Below, piece after piece: positions 10,343-23,200 of a stretch of DNA of 64,000 bases (its first letter is position 1; the number at the start of each line of letters is the position of its first letter). Location: positions 123,681-187,680 of the forward strand of contig JAOWBW010001819.1 in NCBI GenBank assembly GCA_026119855.1, read 5' to 3'. The DNA is from Campanula takesimana. Lineage: Eukaryota; Streptophyta; Magnoliopsida; Asterales; Campanulaceae. A model generated the notes under the pieces. That model saw only the letters and a list, made by a program, of their open reading frames with translations. It searched no databases and was not told the origin of the DNA. Position numbers and translations under genes: made by a program.

Positions 10343-10625
10343 CTCCCTCCGTCCCATCTTAAACTTCAAAAAAAAAAGTGGGCACAAAAATTAAGATAAG
10401 AATCTTTATATTATAAAATATAGATAGTGGGATAGAGTGTTGTGAGTATAGAAAGTGGGTAGGAGAAAGAAAGTGAGGTAGAGAATAATTAGTGTATAGT
10501 TGCTGTGTGTATGACATGTTAGTCCCACTAAATAAAAAATTATAAATAACTTTTATTTTTTGGATTTTGAAGTTTAAAATGGGACACCCAAAAAGGAAAT
10601 TTTTGAAGTTTAAAATGGGACGGAG
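10343..10625. mobile_element. Stowaway-like MITE
   Basis: CTCCCTCCGTCCCATCTTAA at the left and TTAAAATGGGACGGAG at the right, flanked by TA. Confidence 0.8.
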
Positions 10626-10665
10626 TAGTAAAAAAATGTTTAATTAACCCAACTAAAAAATATAT

Positions 10666-11559
10666 GGATAATGATACATAAAGCGACTTTTTATTTCGAA
10701 CGTTAAAGGCGAATGACGTCGTAACCCGTTTCCGTCTACCTTGTGAAAAAAAGGGTAAAAAAAAAAAAAGGCTCTCAACTTCTCTTTTACTTTTCTTCTC
10801 CACCCACTTCAAGGCTCAATCTCTCTGGGAACTGAAAGTATAACTCAACACAAATGAATTTTTCTTCTTCCATTTTTCTTGAGTCAACAAGATTTGGCCT
10901 CCAAAGGCAGCAATTAGTCCTTTCTTCCAATTCATTCGCTTCCACAACGACACACTCTATGATAGCCATAACCAAACAATGTTTACAATGATATTTTAAC
11001 GGAGAATCGTCATTTTCTTCAATTTCACGATCGTTCGATAACTAATGAGCATTTTCTTGCATTTTAGGATCGTTCGATTATGCCCTAACGAGCAATTGTT
11101 CGAGTATGCCCTATCGAGCAGTTGAAGATTTCTCTATTTGGCATGTTCTGTGTAATAAAGACAGAGGAAGAATTACTTACATGTCGTAGAATGATTTTCA
11201 AAGAGCTTTCTCACTGATTATGTTTAGATTTGTTCAAGAGAATTGTTTAAGGGGAAGAAGAAAAAGCGGAAGAAGGTCATTGACTGGATTTAGTTTTTCT
11301 CTGTTAAACACCAAACGAGGATTTCTTTATTCACTATATGATAACGACGAAAGATTCCAACTCTGAGATTTTTGGAGATTTGCTTGAGTGGGATGTTGGG
11401 TGGAGAAGAAAAGTGAAAGAGGAGGTGAGATTTTTTATTTTATTTTTATTTTTGTTTTTCACAATGACGAGTACCTGGTAAATAGGAGGACGGAAACCGT
11501 CTACTACGTCATTCGCCTTCAACATTCGAAATAAAAAGTCGCTTTATGTATCATTATCC
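10666..11559. mobile_element. Mutator-like non-autonomous element
   Basis: Inverted repeats of about 70 bp begin GGATAATGATACATAAAGCG at both ends. Long terminal inverted repeats suggest the Mutator superfamily. I could not see a matching 9-bp target duplication. The interior has no recognised gene. Confidence 0.65.
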
Positions 11560-11610
11560 AACTAGTAAATACGTAGAAAATAAAAAGAGCAATAATAATG
11601 GGCACAAAAT

Positions 11611-11611
<1 letters not shown>

Positions 11612-11649
<38 letters not shown>
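11612..11649. repeat. (TA)n microsatellite
   Basis: About 19 TA units. Confidence 0.9.
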
Positions 11650-11653
<4 letters not shown>

Positions 11654-11789
11654 GTTGGTGAGGAGTGTTGTGGGTTTGACATGTGTACATTTTTAGTTAA
11701 AGCTTGAATTTGGAGAAGCCACATTAACTCATTCTAAAATGTAATGACTTTTGGAATTCTCATTCTTAGCTAATACTATTATTTAATCA

Positions 11790-12390
11790 TATTAGTAATT
11801 ATATAAGTTAACTATTACTATTAATAGTATAAGTTAACCATTACTATTAATAGTATACTCCCTCCTTCCCAGCTCACTTGAGACTTTTTGACCAAAACTG
11901 ATCAACTTAAGGTCGGTTTGACCAACACTTTATAGAAATATTTATGATCCGAACAAAAATTAAAAAAATGTAAAATGACCACCATTAAAAATCCTCTCAA
12001 TAACAATTTTTAAAAGGTTTTTTGGAACATAAATATTTCTATAAAGTGTTGGTCAAACCAACCTTAAGTTGACCAGTTTTGGTCAAAAAGTCTCAAGTAA
12101 GCTGGGACGGAGGGAGTAGTTAACAATATTAGTTACTATACAAGTTAAATATTACTATTAATAGTATTAGTTAACTATATAGTTTACTATATTAGTTAAC
12201 TATAATAGTTACTATATTAGTTAACTATTACTATTAATAGTATTAGTTTAACTATAATAGTTACTATATAAGTTAATTATTACTATTAATAGTATTAGTT
12301 AACTATAATAGTTACTTTATAAGTTAGTTTTTACTATTAATAGTATTAGTTAACTATAATAGGTTATATACATTAACTATTACTATTATT
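11790..12390. repeat. AT-rich minisatellite
   Basis: Degenerate repeats of AGTTAACTATTACTATTAAT and AGTTAACTATAATAGTTACT flank and continue beyond a MITE. Each unit has internal inverted symmetry (TACTATTAATAGTA). Confidence 0.7.
11858..12116. mobile_element. Stowaway-like MITE
   Basis: Long hairpin: CTCCCTCCTTCCCAGCT at the left pairs with AGCTGGGACGGAGGGAG at the right; TA target inside the minisatellite. Confidence 0.85.
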
Positions 12391-12496
12391 AGTACTAGTA
12401 TTTATAAAAAATTTGTCATAATATTTTGGCTATCAATTTTTAATAAAAGTTTATCATGTGAGTTTAAGTAGTAAATGACTTCTTCTACATGAAAAT

Positions 12497-12600
12497 GTTT
12501 TTTTTTAAACGATGTCCACGCCAGAAGGAGGCGAGCAGAGGGATCGAACCCTAGCGGTCACCGAGAGTGAGACTTGGCTTTACCACTGGGCCACGTGTTA
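12497..12600 (-). mobile_element. tRNA-derived SINE
   Basis: On the minus strand there is a Pol III box A (GTGGCCCAGTGGT, about 12582-12594) and box B (GGGTTCGATCCC, 12540-12551), followed by a short A-rich tail. There is no tRNA acceptor or anticodon arm, so it is a SINE and not a tRNA gene. Confidence 0.6.
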
Positions 12601-13149
12601 AATGATAGAAAACCATTTTTTTATTTTGGAAGTGAGAAAACAATTTAAAACTGTCATATAAGGAGTAGAATTTTGTGAAAGAAAATTTTGTTCAGATAAC
12701 AAAAAGGAGGGGGAGAGAAAGAAATACAAAAAGAATAATACTAGAGGCACAAAAAAGTCTTAGTGTAATAATTTTATTGGTGTTTTATAATTAGAGTGTG
12801 GCGGGTTTATTATCGATGCAACAAAAAAAATATAACCACCTCATTTTGTTAGCACAAGATTTTGTGCCCCCGTAGCATTGCTCATACGAAAAGTAGCATT
12901 GCTCATACGAAAAATCCAAAAAGTTAGGGGGAAAAAAAAAAAGCTGTAATGGGCATGTGAAATCAGTTTTCTGCCCATCCCACACATGGCAACAACCCAA
13001 ATCAAAGCCCCCCGTCATATCCATGTATACGTCGGCATTAACTATCGCGACAAAGCCGCCGTCAATGGGACGGCCTCGGCCGGCAATTCTATTTCTACGA
13101 CGATATTTGGGAGTTTCTGGCTCAAAGAGTCCGCCTCGGAGCTCCAAAA
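12601..13149. other. Upstream region of PAP-A
   Basis: Contains a direct duplication of GTAGCATTGCTCATACGAAA at about 12871-12920. No clear TATA box was seen. It probably carries the PAP-A promoter. Confidence 0.4.
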
Positions 13150-16100
13150 ATGGTGGCCGAGAGAAGAAGCTTTCTTCTGAAATTGCTCTTCACTCTGCCG
13201 GTGCTCTTGTTGTTATGCCAGTGCACCGCTCACGGTGGCGTTCAGCCACTTTCAAAGATTGCAATCCACAAAGCCGTTAACGCACTTCACCACTCTGCTT
13301 CAATTAGGGCTAACCCCCTCCTTCTCGGCACCATGGTGATCATTTTTTAGCCATTCCCTTATTTCCTGTTTATAACCTCTGTATCAATAACAAATTTGTG
13401 AAGCTAACATGGAATTATCACTGATGATTTCAAGCCTATACAATTTTAACTTGCTAATGATGTGATATGTGTTATGAATTAAAGTATTGGATGCAATTTA
13501 TATACTCACGACCATTCATAAAGCATTACTAGCTACAACTCAATTATGAGCTCCTGATGTTCTTTTTTGGAGTCTTCTTAAAATGAGTTTGATGCACTGT
13601 TAAGGATAGTAGCTTCATCTGGAATTATTTAGCAAGTACTTAAGTTAGAATATGTCCTCTTCTAACATTTGATCTAAAGCTACAAGCTCACCAAGCTTGT
13701 ATAAAGCGGGTGTGAACTGTGAATCGGTTAGGTTTTGGATACTCCCTCCATCCCAAAACATCTTGCATCATTTTGAAGATGCACGGGAATTAAGGAAGGA
13801 GTATATAAATTCAAAAGTATTGTGAGTGGGAAAGAGGTTGTGAGTAGGATAAGTTGAGTGGGATTTACAAGTGGGGTCCAAAATTAAGTGTGTATGACAA
13901 GTGGGGTAGGGAGAATAGAAAAATAATAAAATTTGAACATTTTAGAAAAGGGGACTTACCAATGGGACACCCAAAAGGAAATTAGTGCAAGGTGTTTTGG
14001 GACGGAGGGAGCATACTAATATGAAAGTGAATTTTGTGCATTTTGATCACACATCATTTGTATAGGAATCTACGATAATCCTTTTACTTTACTGACTTGA
14101 TTTGTATGTATATTTAAATCATATGCAGGGCACAGATGCTGAGTGGGTAACTGTGGATATCAACTTTCCTGAGCCCATGGAGGATGATTGGGTTGGAGTG
14201 TTCTCTCCAGCAAAATTCAAGTAATTTCAACATCTGAATCGTGTATTCAGCTCTCTGGTTTTCTTGTACACTGAGTTAACTGCAATTCAGATATATTTTC
14301 TTTTAAGTGGGCACATGTAAGATCTTGTTATAGGCTTAGTTTAATATGAATGCTATCCAATCCTACAACCAAGTCATAGCACATACTCTTACGTGTATAT
14401 CATTGAATGCCAAGATTCTGTCTCTATTCCATGTCTTCTCATCAGAAGCTAAATAGCCTTTTCTTATATGTCAGCTCAACTTCTTGTCCACCTGAAGATG
14501 ACCCGAGGGAGCAGGTTCCATTTATATGTTCATCTCCCATCAAGGTAAATGTTATGTGACTGTTATTTTCTTGCTAGAATTTAGTAGTTAATAGCATTAC
14601 TTCTGATTGCTTACTTCTCTAATTGTTCTCAATTCATGTATTATTTCAGTACAAGTATGCCAATGACTCCAACGCTGATTACTCAAAGACAGGCATTACG
14701 TCGTTGTCATTTCGATTAATCAATCAGCGAGCTGATTTTTCATTCGCATTATTTTCAGGAGGTTTATCAAATGTATGCTCATGTTATACTTTCCTTGTGC
14801 TCTACTCCATCAACATCTATTATCCTTTTTATCCTCCAAATACTTTATTTGAATCCTTTATACTGTCTTCATAATAGATGTAGGGGGTATAATTTGCCAT
14901 GCATCTTGTTCGTCCTTTTCCCTAGTGTCTTGTGTTCAATTGTTGATAGACTAATTCACTTGCTTTGAATTGCAGCCAAAATTGGTGTCTGTATCCAATG
15001 TCATAAAATTTATAGATCCTAAAGCACCTGTTTATCCACGCCTGTCTCAAGGGAAATCATGGAATGAAGTAAGTTTCCTTTAGCGTCCAGAAGAGTGGCA
15101 GTGACATATGATAGTTGACATAGAAATTGATAAGCGTATGTGTTTTATGTAGATGACTGTCACTTGGACAAGTGGCTATAACATTAATGAAGCCGTTCCT
15201 TTTGTTGAGTGGGGGCTGGAGGGAGAGCCTCATACACGGTCCCCGGCTGGAACATTGACATTTTATCGAAACAGCATGTGTGGTATGGACATTGTTTTGA
15301 ACACTCTGTCTTTCCAAGACTGCAATGAATTTGATTATGTTAACCTTGTTCATGCTTGATGCAATTATTATTTAATCATCCTGTTAGTCTTTACCTGTAA
15401 AACTTGATTATATAGTCCATATTTTCTGGACAAGAATATGACACCCCCCCCCCCCCAATATTGAATTGCATTGCTTGTATCAGCAGTTACGGGTTGTGGA
15501 ACCCTCAACTTGTTGTTTATCCAGTTTTATGTTTCTAATATGCAGGCCCACCTGCTAGGACTGTTGGCTGGCGTGATCCTGGTTTCATACACACAAGCTT
15601 CTTAAAAGATTTATGGCCTAACTCAGTGTATGCATTCCAATCACAACCTTTTGAAACTACTCATGTCTCAAGTCAGACTTACCATTTTGTTTGTCTCCAA
15701 AAGAATTTCATTTATAAAATATAAGTTATATGTCTTCATATTTTCCATTTTTTTTCTTTTTGTAAACATGATACTTATGTTGTGTGTCTTGTAAAAAGCA
15801 TGTATAACCTAAATGCAATAAGCAAAAGTACTGTATTATAATTTTAGCATTTCAACTGCGACACTTTTTTTTTTTTTGGGGGGGGGGGGGGGGGGGAAGG
15901 ATGGCCTATAATTTTTATTTATTTTTTACTTTTTAGATGATTGCATTTTCAGGTATACATACAAGCTTGGTCATAAGCTATTCAATGGATCCTATATCTG
16001 GAGCAGAATTTATTCATTTAAATCATCACCCTATCCAGGCCAAGACTCTTTACAGCGTGTTGTAATATTCGGTGACATGGGAAAGGTCAGAAACTAAAAT

Positions 16101-19034
16101 CTTTAATATCTTCTTTTTTGCTGTGAGTCTCTTAGTAAGTTAACTTTTACATGCTTCAGGCAGAAAGGGATGGTTCAAATGAGTACAGCAATTATCAGCC
16201 AGGGTCGCTCAATACAACCGACCAACTCATCAAGGACTTGGATAACATTGACATAGTTTTTCATATAGGAGATCTCAGTTATGCAAATGGATACATTTCA
16301 CAGTGGGACCAGTTTACATCTCAGGTGGAACCCATTTCATCAACTGTTCCATATATGGTTTCAAGGTATTACTGTTATTTGCATGATGCCAGATTTTATT
16401 ATCTCTGCTAAAGCTTTCTGTATATTAATGAAACTAAAATAAAATGAAACTAAAATGATTAACCGTTTCTCCAGTGGTAATCACGAACGTGACACACCAG
16501 GGACGGGCGCCTTCTATGATACTGATGATTCAGGAGGTGAATGTGGTGTTCTAGCTGAGACGATGTTCTATGTTCCAGCTCAGAACAGAGCTAAATTTTG
16601 GTAAGTTCATTACTTCCTCCGCCCCAAAATAAATCTCACTTTGACTTTTTTTGGTCAGCTTGGTTGAACTTTGACCGAAAATTTGTGACAATTTAAGCAT
16701 CTTCACGTTATTGATGCACATCATGCACCAATGAAGGCACTATCGAAAACTATTAAAGTATTAGAATCTCATGAAGATAAATAATTTTTATAAAATGTTG
16801 GTCAAAGTTCAATTAAGTTGACCAAAAAAGTCAGCATTTATCTTGGGATGAAGGGGGTTATGAGCAATTCGAAGGTTAACTACTTTTTGCTCTGTTGCTC
16901 AGCAGGCTGCACCCAGTTTAACTTTCACTGCAATGTTTTAAGAGATTCGATTTTGGACCCCATTAACCTCCATTTCATCTTTAAATGACCCTTCTTCCAT
17001 CACTGAAAATGATCGTGTGATAGTCAATGCAAGTAGATTCATGTTGCATTGAATTTTCACTAGTTGCATATTGATCCACTACAGGTACTCAACAGATTAT
17101 GGAATGTTTCGGTTCTGTATAGCTGACACTGAACATGACTGGAGAGAGGGTTCAGAGCAGTTTAGATTCATTGAAAATTGCCTTGCCTCAGTAGATAGAC
17201 AAAAACAACCTTGGTTGATCTTTTCTTCTCATCGAGTTCTTGGGTATTCATCTTCAAACTTTTATGGCGAACAAGGTTCATTCCAGGAGCCCATGGGAAG
17301 AGATAGCATGCAGAAGCTTTGGCAGAAGTACAAGGTGGACATTGCAGTTTATGGTCATGTCCACAACTATGAAAGAACATGCCCCATTTACCAGGTAAAA
17401 ACTAAAGAAACATATTCAACTGTTCTAGCTCACAAATTGTACGATGGTACAAGTAAAGCAAATGCAATGCGTTGATACGTCCTGCAGGACTTGATCTTCT
17501 ATGTGAACTCAGAAAATCAAAACAATATTGTGGTCCCCCCCCCCCCCCCCCCCACACACACAGCATGCTTTGGACATGCATTGATACAGTTCTGCAGAAC
17601 TTGATCTTCTGTGTGAAAGAAAATCATGCACTTAGTACAGATTCCATTTTTTGTTTTATTCACGCAGTCTACAGCATTATTCTATAAATAGTTGGCCCAT
17701 GTTTCCTCAATTAGTCACAAGTCCCTCAGTTAAACATGTGCAGTGTTGTATGTGAGAATTGGAGGAAATTAAACAGTATAGCATTTTGATCTCTAATCTT
17801 CTTTGCAACCTGTTTAGTTTCCTCCAATATCTCACCTCCAACTTTCCACTCGACATATCTACTCATAAACGAGAGGAGCTTTGACTAAGAGTGCTAAAGA
17901 TGTAGGGACAGTGAAAGCTTGTATGTGAGAGTTGGAGAAAACTAAGCACTTAACCTCGTCTTTGCATTTTGTTTAGTTTTCTCCAACAACTCATGTCCGA
18001 CTTTCACTTGATATGGTGATTTCTGGGGAAAAAGTGTCCAATGGTAGAAGAGTAATTTGTGAAAGGTTGTAGGTGAGAATTGGAGGAAATTAAACAGAAA
18101 AGCATTCTGATAGTCGTGTTTGCTTTTTGCTTAATTTTCTCCAATATCTCATCTACTACTTTCACTTGGTTTTAAGTATGTTTTTGAGAAAGTTCCGATG
18201 ATAGAAGAATAGTGAAAGGTTGTGAGAATTGGAGGAAATTAAATAATTTAGCATAGTGATCGCTAATTACCTCTGCTTTTCTGTTTAATTTCCTCCAATA
18301 TCTTATCTCTGGTGTTTCACTTTGGTGTTGGAGACATTTGCAGCATGCCTCATGGAAAAGGATCAAAGAATATTAAAGATAAGACGAAAGAATTGGAGAA
18401 ACAAACAACTGCATTGAATCAAGTTCTTATGCATTTTCTGTTTAGTTTCCTTCAATATCTTACACCCATTCTTTGCATTGTACTTAATTAACATAGGAGT
18501 TTCTCAATGGTGTTCAATTACTGTCACGATATTCCATCTCTCTATATCATTTCTGTCATTAAATCCAAAATTTTCCGTTAACTGTATAATCTGACAACAA
18601 GATACCTGTTTCTTTATTTTAAACGGAGTAACTTTTTCTTCCAAAAATAAAGCTGACTTGTAAAAAGTAAAAACCAAAGAAACATATTCAGCATTCCTAA
18701 TCTGAGTTTGGTTTTGATTGTTGTACAGAATCAATGCGTGAACACGGAAAGATATCATTACTCGGGCACCGTAAATGGTACTATCCACGTGGTTGTTGGC
18801 GGAGGTGGGAGCCATTTGTCGGATTTTAGCCCGTTGCAGACTTCGTGGAGTCTTTACAGAGACCGTGACTATGGATTTGTGAAGTTGACGGCGTTTAATC
18901 ACTCATCTCTTCTGTTTGAGTACAAGAAGAGCAGTGATGGCCAAGTGTATGATTATTTCACTATCTCAAGGGACTATAGGGATGTATTGGCTTGTGTACA
19001 TGATGGTTGTGAGCCTACTACTTTGGCTTCTTGA
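13150..19034 (+). CDS. PAP27: PAP-A: PAP27-like metallophosphoesterase
   Basis: Exons: 13150-13335, 14129-14220, 14475-14544, 14650-14772, 14976-15068, 15153-15282, 15546-15627, 15953-16085, 16160-16365, 16475-16600, 17085-17394, 18729-19034. The joined frame is open (1,857 nt, 618 aa; relatives are about 610 aa). A signal peptide (about residues 1-27) implies entry to the secretory pathway. An N-terminal Fn3-like domain precedes the metallophosphatase domain. The seven purple acid phosphatase metal ligands are all present: D300 (GDMG), D341 and Y344 (GDLSY), N374 (GNHE), H463 (FSSH), H505 and H507 (GHVHNYER). The paired histidines that contact substrate in active plant enzymes are not seen after H463, which may be why this subgroup is labelled probable inactive. 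Substrate unknown. Intron 11 holds five tandem hairpins; introns 1 and 10 hold MITEs. Confidence 0.93.
13742..14011. mobile_element. Stowaway-like MITE in PAP-A intron 1
   Basis: CTCCCTCCATCCCAAAACA pairs with GTTTTGGGACGGAGGGAG; 270 bp. Confidence 0.85.
16613..16858. mobile_element. Stowaway-like MITE in PAP-A intron 10
   Basis: CTTCCTCCGCCCCAAAATAA pairs with a diverged right end around ATCTTGGGATGAAGGGGG. Confidence 0.7.
17742..18470 (+). repeat. Five tandem hairpins in PAP-A intron 11
   Basis: Five diverged units (17742-17850, 17911-18007, 18059-18165, 18212-18320, 18386-18470) repeat every 147-173 bp. Each has a 5' arm like TGAGAATTGGAGGAAATTAA and, 20-40 bases later, a complementary 3' arm like TTTAGTTTCCTCCAATATCT. 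In units 2-4 pairing extends outward to GTGAAAG at the start and CTTTCAC at the end, giving stems near 40 bp. Unit 5 is the most degraded. The whole array lies in one intron in the sense orientation of the host gene. The shape fits a clustered miRNA or phased-siRNA precursor, but I recognise no known miRNA and expression is unknown. PAP-B and PAP-C lack it. Confidence 0.85.
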
Positions 19035-19946
19035 TTCAAATCCTTTGTAATATCATTATTTGAGGTTTACTATGAATATTATGGATTGATTTCTACTCAC
19101 TCTTTCCACGAAAAGAGGTCCATTATTTCAAAGTCAATTTGATTATATTCAATATATATATATATATACATTGGATAGAACTGTATCATGGAGTGATCTT
19201 GTTGGTTGTTGGGATGAGGAGGAACTATGGTGGTGATTTGGACGGAGATAAAAAAAAATGAGTGGGAAGGGGCAGTGCTGTAGAAGGAAGAAGAAGATTG
19301 AGGAGGCGGGGTGGGGAAGGAGGCGGTGCTAGAGGAAGAAGGTGGTGGCTATGGAGGTTATGGTGATGAAGATGGTGGGTGGGTGGGGAAGAAGAATGCG
19401 TGTCGGAGAAGAATATGTAAGGGTATTTTGGGAAACATTTAGTTTTTTGGGTGAACTAGAGGGGAGACAATAATAACCCATTTTCCATTGGACGAGGTTG
19501 TTACGTCAATGCCCTCTACGGGTAGCTCAACGGTAAGGAGGTGAGGAATGGTAAGAGGATGTAAGTCCTGACATTTCATTTGGAGCCACTTACCAACTTA
19601 GCGAATAAGATCAGACCCGAATTTACCTCTTTTTTTATGGATCTGAAAGGGTGGTTCATAGACCTTATGATTATGGGCGCAAACACGGATACCCAAGTAA
19701 AAAATAAAATAAAATTGTTACGTGTCAACAAATTCTTTAATTTTGGAGTGATGACACTCTCTAGTCTCACAACTAATTACTCTAACAATATCATTTATGT
19801 CTTTTTATCATTCATGGTCAGGGAGGTGCAATGCGTTTATTCTTTGCATAGATGGGGTTTGAATGTTGAATATCAATCTAACTGAATTTAAATATCAGCC
19901 CCGTATGGGTCGAACTCTGGAACTTTAAAAATGCCAATTTGTTGGC

Positions 19947-19982
<36 letters not shown>

Positions 19983-20235
19983 AATATCATCAGCCCCGTA
20001 TTAAAAAAAAAAAAAAAAAAACAAGATTAAAAAATAATAAACGGAGGAGGAACTTTCCACGTGAATGTGAAATTGTCCAATAATTGAGTGTTTACCCTCA
20101 AGAAAAGCTTGTCTGGCATGGAGAAAGAGACACGATCTATTGAATACACACACACAACAGCTGTACAGGGATGTCGAATTCGAACTTTTACAGCATCGTG
20201 CTTCCATTTCCGAATTGTTTAATCTGTTTGCACCC
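19035..20235. other. PAP-A to PAP-B intergenic region
   Basis: No gene. There is a short (TA)n run near 19155, a G-rich low-complexity stretch at 19200-19420, and A-runs at 19950-19981 and 20002-20020. The piece at 19500-19920 (starting near GGTAGCTCAACGGTAAGG) looks like an old retroposon but could not be classified. Confidence 0.4.
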
Positions 20236-20244
20236 ATATAAATA
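20236..20244 (+). promoter_or_regulatory. PAP-B TATA box
   Basis: ATATAAATA lies about 60 bases before the ATG chosen for PAP-B. Transcription starting about 30 bases downstream would fall after the ATG at 20251 and before the one at 20299, which supports the later start. Confidence 0.5.
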
Positions 20245-20298
20245 AGTTTTATGTTCATGATTATTTTTGCGCACCAACTGTTTGTGGAAATGATAGCC

Positions 20299-23200
20299 AT
20301 GAATTCATTTTTCACACTGGCTATCTTTTTTGCATCTACAAGTGTTCTTCTTTGGGAGTTGACTTCAGCATCAATTCCTATCACAAGTAGAGATGCTCCA
20401 ATTGGGGAACAACCCCTCTCCAAGATTGCAATTCACGATGCTATCATTGCTCTACACGATTCAGCTTTTATTCGTGCTTCCCCTTTCATATTGGGTCCCA
20501 ATGTATGATTTGCTAGCTTCCTTTTACTTTATAATCCTGTGACACTCGTTTTGTTATTTTGTGATGTGTTTCAAATGTGTGATGTGTTTCAAATGTTTTT
20601 GGTGGCACTTGTCGATAAGGCTTGATTCTTTAGAGTGATTAAACCGCTAGCTAGTGTCTCGGGCTACTCTCGGTCTTGTTAAGCTCTGATGTAATTAAGC
20701 TTGACCCATATGGCTAGACTATTATATGTATGTCATGTTGGGTCAAATCGCTTACGCATTTGTTCACAGCAGGGCAGTCATCTGTTGGTTGGGTGTTGCA
20801 TACCTTACTACCTTAACATATCATCTTAACTTAGAGCTCCATAAAAGTCAGTATGATCAAGTGATTGTGCCTTATTGCAGTAAATAGCTGTATAACTCGA
20901 CCAGTTAGTTGCGGTGGTGTGGCAAAACTGTCCACTCCCATTATTATTCTTTGTGGTACCGAATTAGAGGAATCTTTTTATAATGGAGTTATGGCTTATC
21001 TATGACACCTAGATCCTTTATGTTGCCAAAGTAGTGGATACTTTTTGGCATGCTTGGGTATGGGTAAAAGTTGGACAGTTTTACACTACGGATTATAATA
21101 CGCTACCTTTTGATTTTCATACTTATTTTTTTATTATTTTTGCCCAGACTTTTGCTGATATACTTTCCTGGTACAAGGGTTATTTCAGCCAGTGACCTGT
21201 CAAAGAAGTCAGAATGTTCTTAAAATGAATTATTCTAACTCAAATAGGATGAACGACGACGACAAAAGGCACCATTATTTTTATTCAAGTAGGCCATGTG
21301 AATTGGTAACTTATAGAGTAGTACCATTTTTTGATTGCATGTAATTTGGGCCAAGGCGGCCTCACTATTACTAGGTATTAGAGACAGACCTCTTATATGG
21401 CAAAAAAGCCAAACAACTCTCTCTCTTTATCTGCATTTGGAAGCGAGGAGCAACTAAAATAGAAGGACCAGTTCATGAAGTTAATGCATCTCCCTGTTCA
21501 TGGTCCATACTACAGTTATAAGTTATCCCTTTTGAAGGAGGAACCTCACCTAAGGAAGAGGAACAAAATTTTAGCAGCTTGATTTAAAATCTGATCCGAA
21601 CTGTTTCATGATGATAACTTAACATAGTTGGAAAATGCTTATAAAGTTGAGTCGGAATCTTGAAGTCTTGACTAGAAGCTAACACCATTCTTGTTCTTGA
21701 TGAGTGTGTTTCACGTTATCTGAATGTTGACTTAAGTCGTGATCACTGTATCCCAAGTAATTATATAAATTGTGTTAACTTGTTCATGTGATGACAGGGT
21801 GAGGATACTGAGTGGGTAGACGTCTCGTTTGAACACCCAGAGCCATCTGACGATGATTGGATTGGAGTTTTTTCACCAGCAAAGTTCAAGTAATTTCCAT
21901 CTTTTTTTTTAACACCCCAGACTTTGTGCTCAATCTACAAATGTTGCAAGATGGAGTACATTACTTTGAACGCGCCATTTAGTTTTCTTTTCCATCTTCC
22001 AGCACTTCATTAATTTTTCTCAACAGTCATTTTGGGAATGAATCATATCCATCAATAACTAATAGTTACCTCTCTTGAAAAATAATTATTAACTAAGCGA
22101 AACCACTAAATGTTGCAGTGCATCAGATTGTTACTTTGAATCTGGAACCTGGCCACAGGCTCCATACATATGCACAGCCCCAATAAAGGTTAGTGTGATT
22201 TAAGTTAAGAGATATTGAGATCAAACAACTTTGTTGATCACTTACATGACATAACAAGTATCTCTGTCATGTGATATATCATGTAACAGTATCAATTTGC
22301 GAACTACTCCAATCCTGATTATACACAGACAGGGAAATCAAAAATCAGGTTCCAGATAATCAATCAGCGAGCAGATTTTTCTTTTGTATTATTTTCTGGG
22401 GGGTTGGAGAAGGTACTTGAAATAATTTCCTCTACAACTTTTACTATGCATCATTTTTTTTCGAGCTTCAAGAAAATGCTCACAGTCCTGTACTTTGTAT
22501 TAATGATGTTGCCTGAATATTGCAGCCAAGATTGGTGGCAGTTTCAAATTTTATATCATTTGCAAACCCTAAAGCTCCGCTCTATCCACGTCTTGCACTA
22601 GGGAAGTCTTGGAATGAAGTAAGTTTTATACTGCATTTAATGTTCTTCTCATTCCAATTGAATACCCACCTCCTCTTGCCAGTCAATCAGTCTTAACCAA
22701 ACTTATTATCATTTGGACTTCTACAATTATCATGACTCGGATATTTTCTTTCGATCTAAATGTAATGTACATAATTGTATTGGACCACAAGTTAATCCTA
22801 TATGTGACATTTTAACTTCTGTAAACCTAGAGCTAATATCTGTGAGTGTGGTGGTTGGTTCTGGTTTATTTATGTGCATCTTATTCTTATTCAACCAGAT
22901 GACAGTGACGTGGACAAGTGGCTATAACATAAATGAAGCTATTCCATTTGTAGAATGGGGAATGAAGGGGCAGCAACCAATGCTTTCCCCGGCAGGCACA
23001 CTGACCATCACACGTGGAAGCATGTGTGGTATGCTTTTCTTATGCAGCCATGTTTTTCCTCGAGAATGTATATTAATGACCAAACTATGCCTTGGATATT
23101 CATAGTGAGCTAATAAGAAATTCAAGTCCCTTGCAGGTGCACCTGCACGTACAGTTGGATGGCGTGATCCTGGTTTCACACACACGAGTTTCTTAAAAGA

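Noticed and set aside
10656..11570. 9-bp target duplication for the element at 10666-11559
   Set aside because: The flanks AAAAATATA and ACTAGTAAA do not match, so none is claimed.
12497..12600. tRNA gene
   Set aside because: Box A and box B are present but there is no anticodon arm or acceptor pairing; a SINE explains it better.
15857..15898. T/G homopolymer junction in a PAP-A intron
   Set aside because: Simple low-complexity tract, also prone to assembly error; likewise the C-run at 17527-17552.
19200..19420. Glycine-rich protein gene
   Set aside because: The GGA/GGT-rich stretch has no sustained frame or start and looks like low-complexity sequence.
20251..20298. Upstream in-frame ATG of PAP-B
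   Set aside because: It lies only about 10 bases after the TATA box and is not aligned with the PAP-C start; 20299 fits better.
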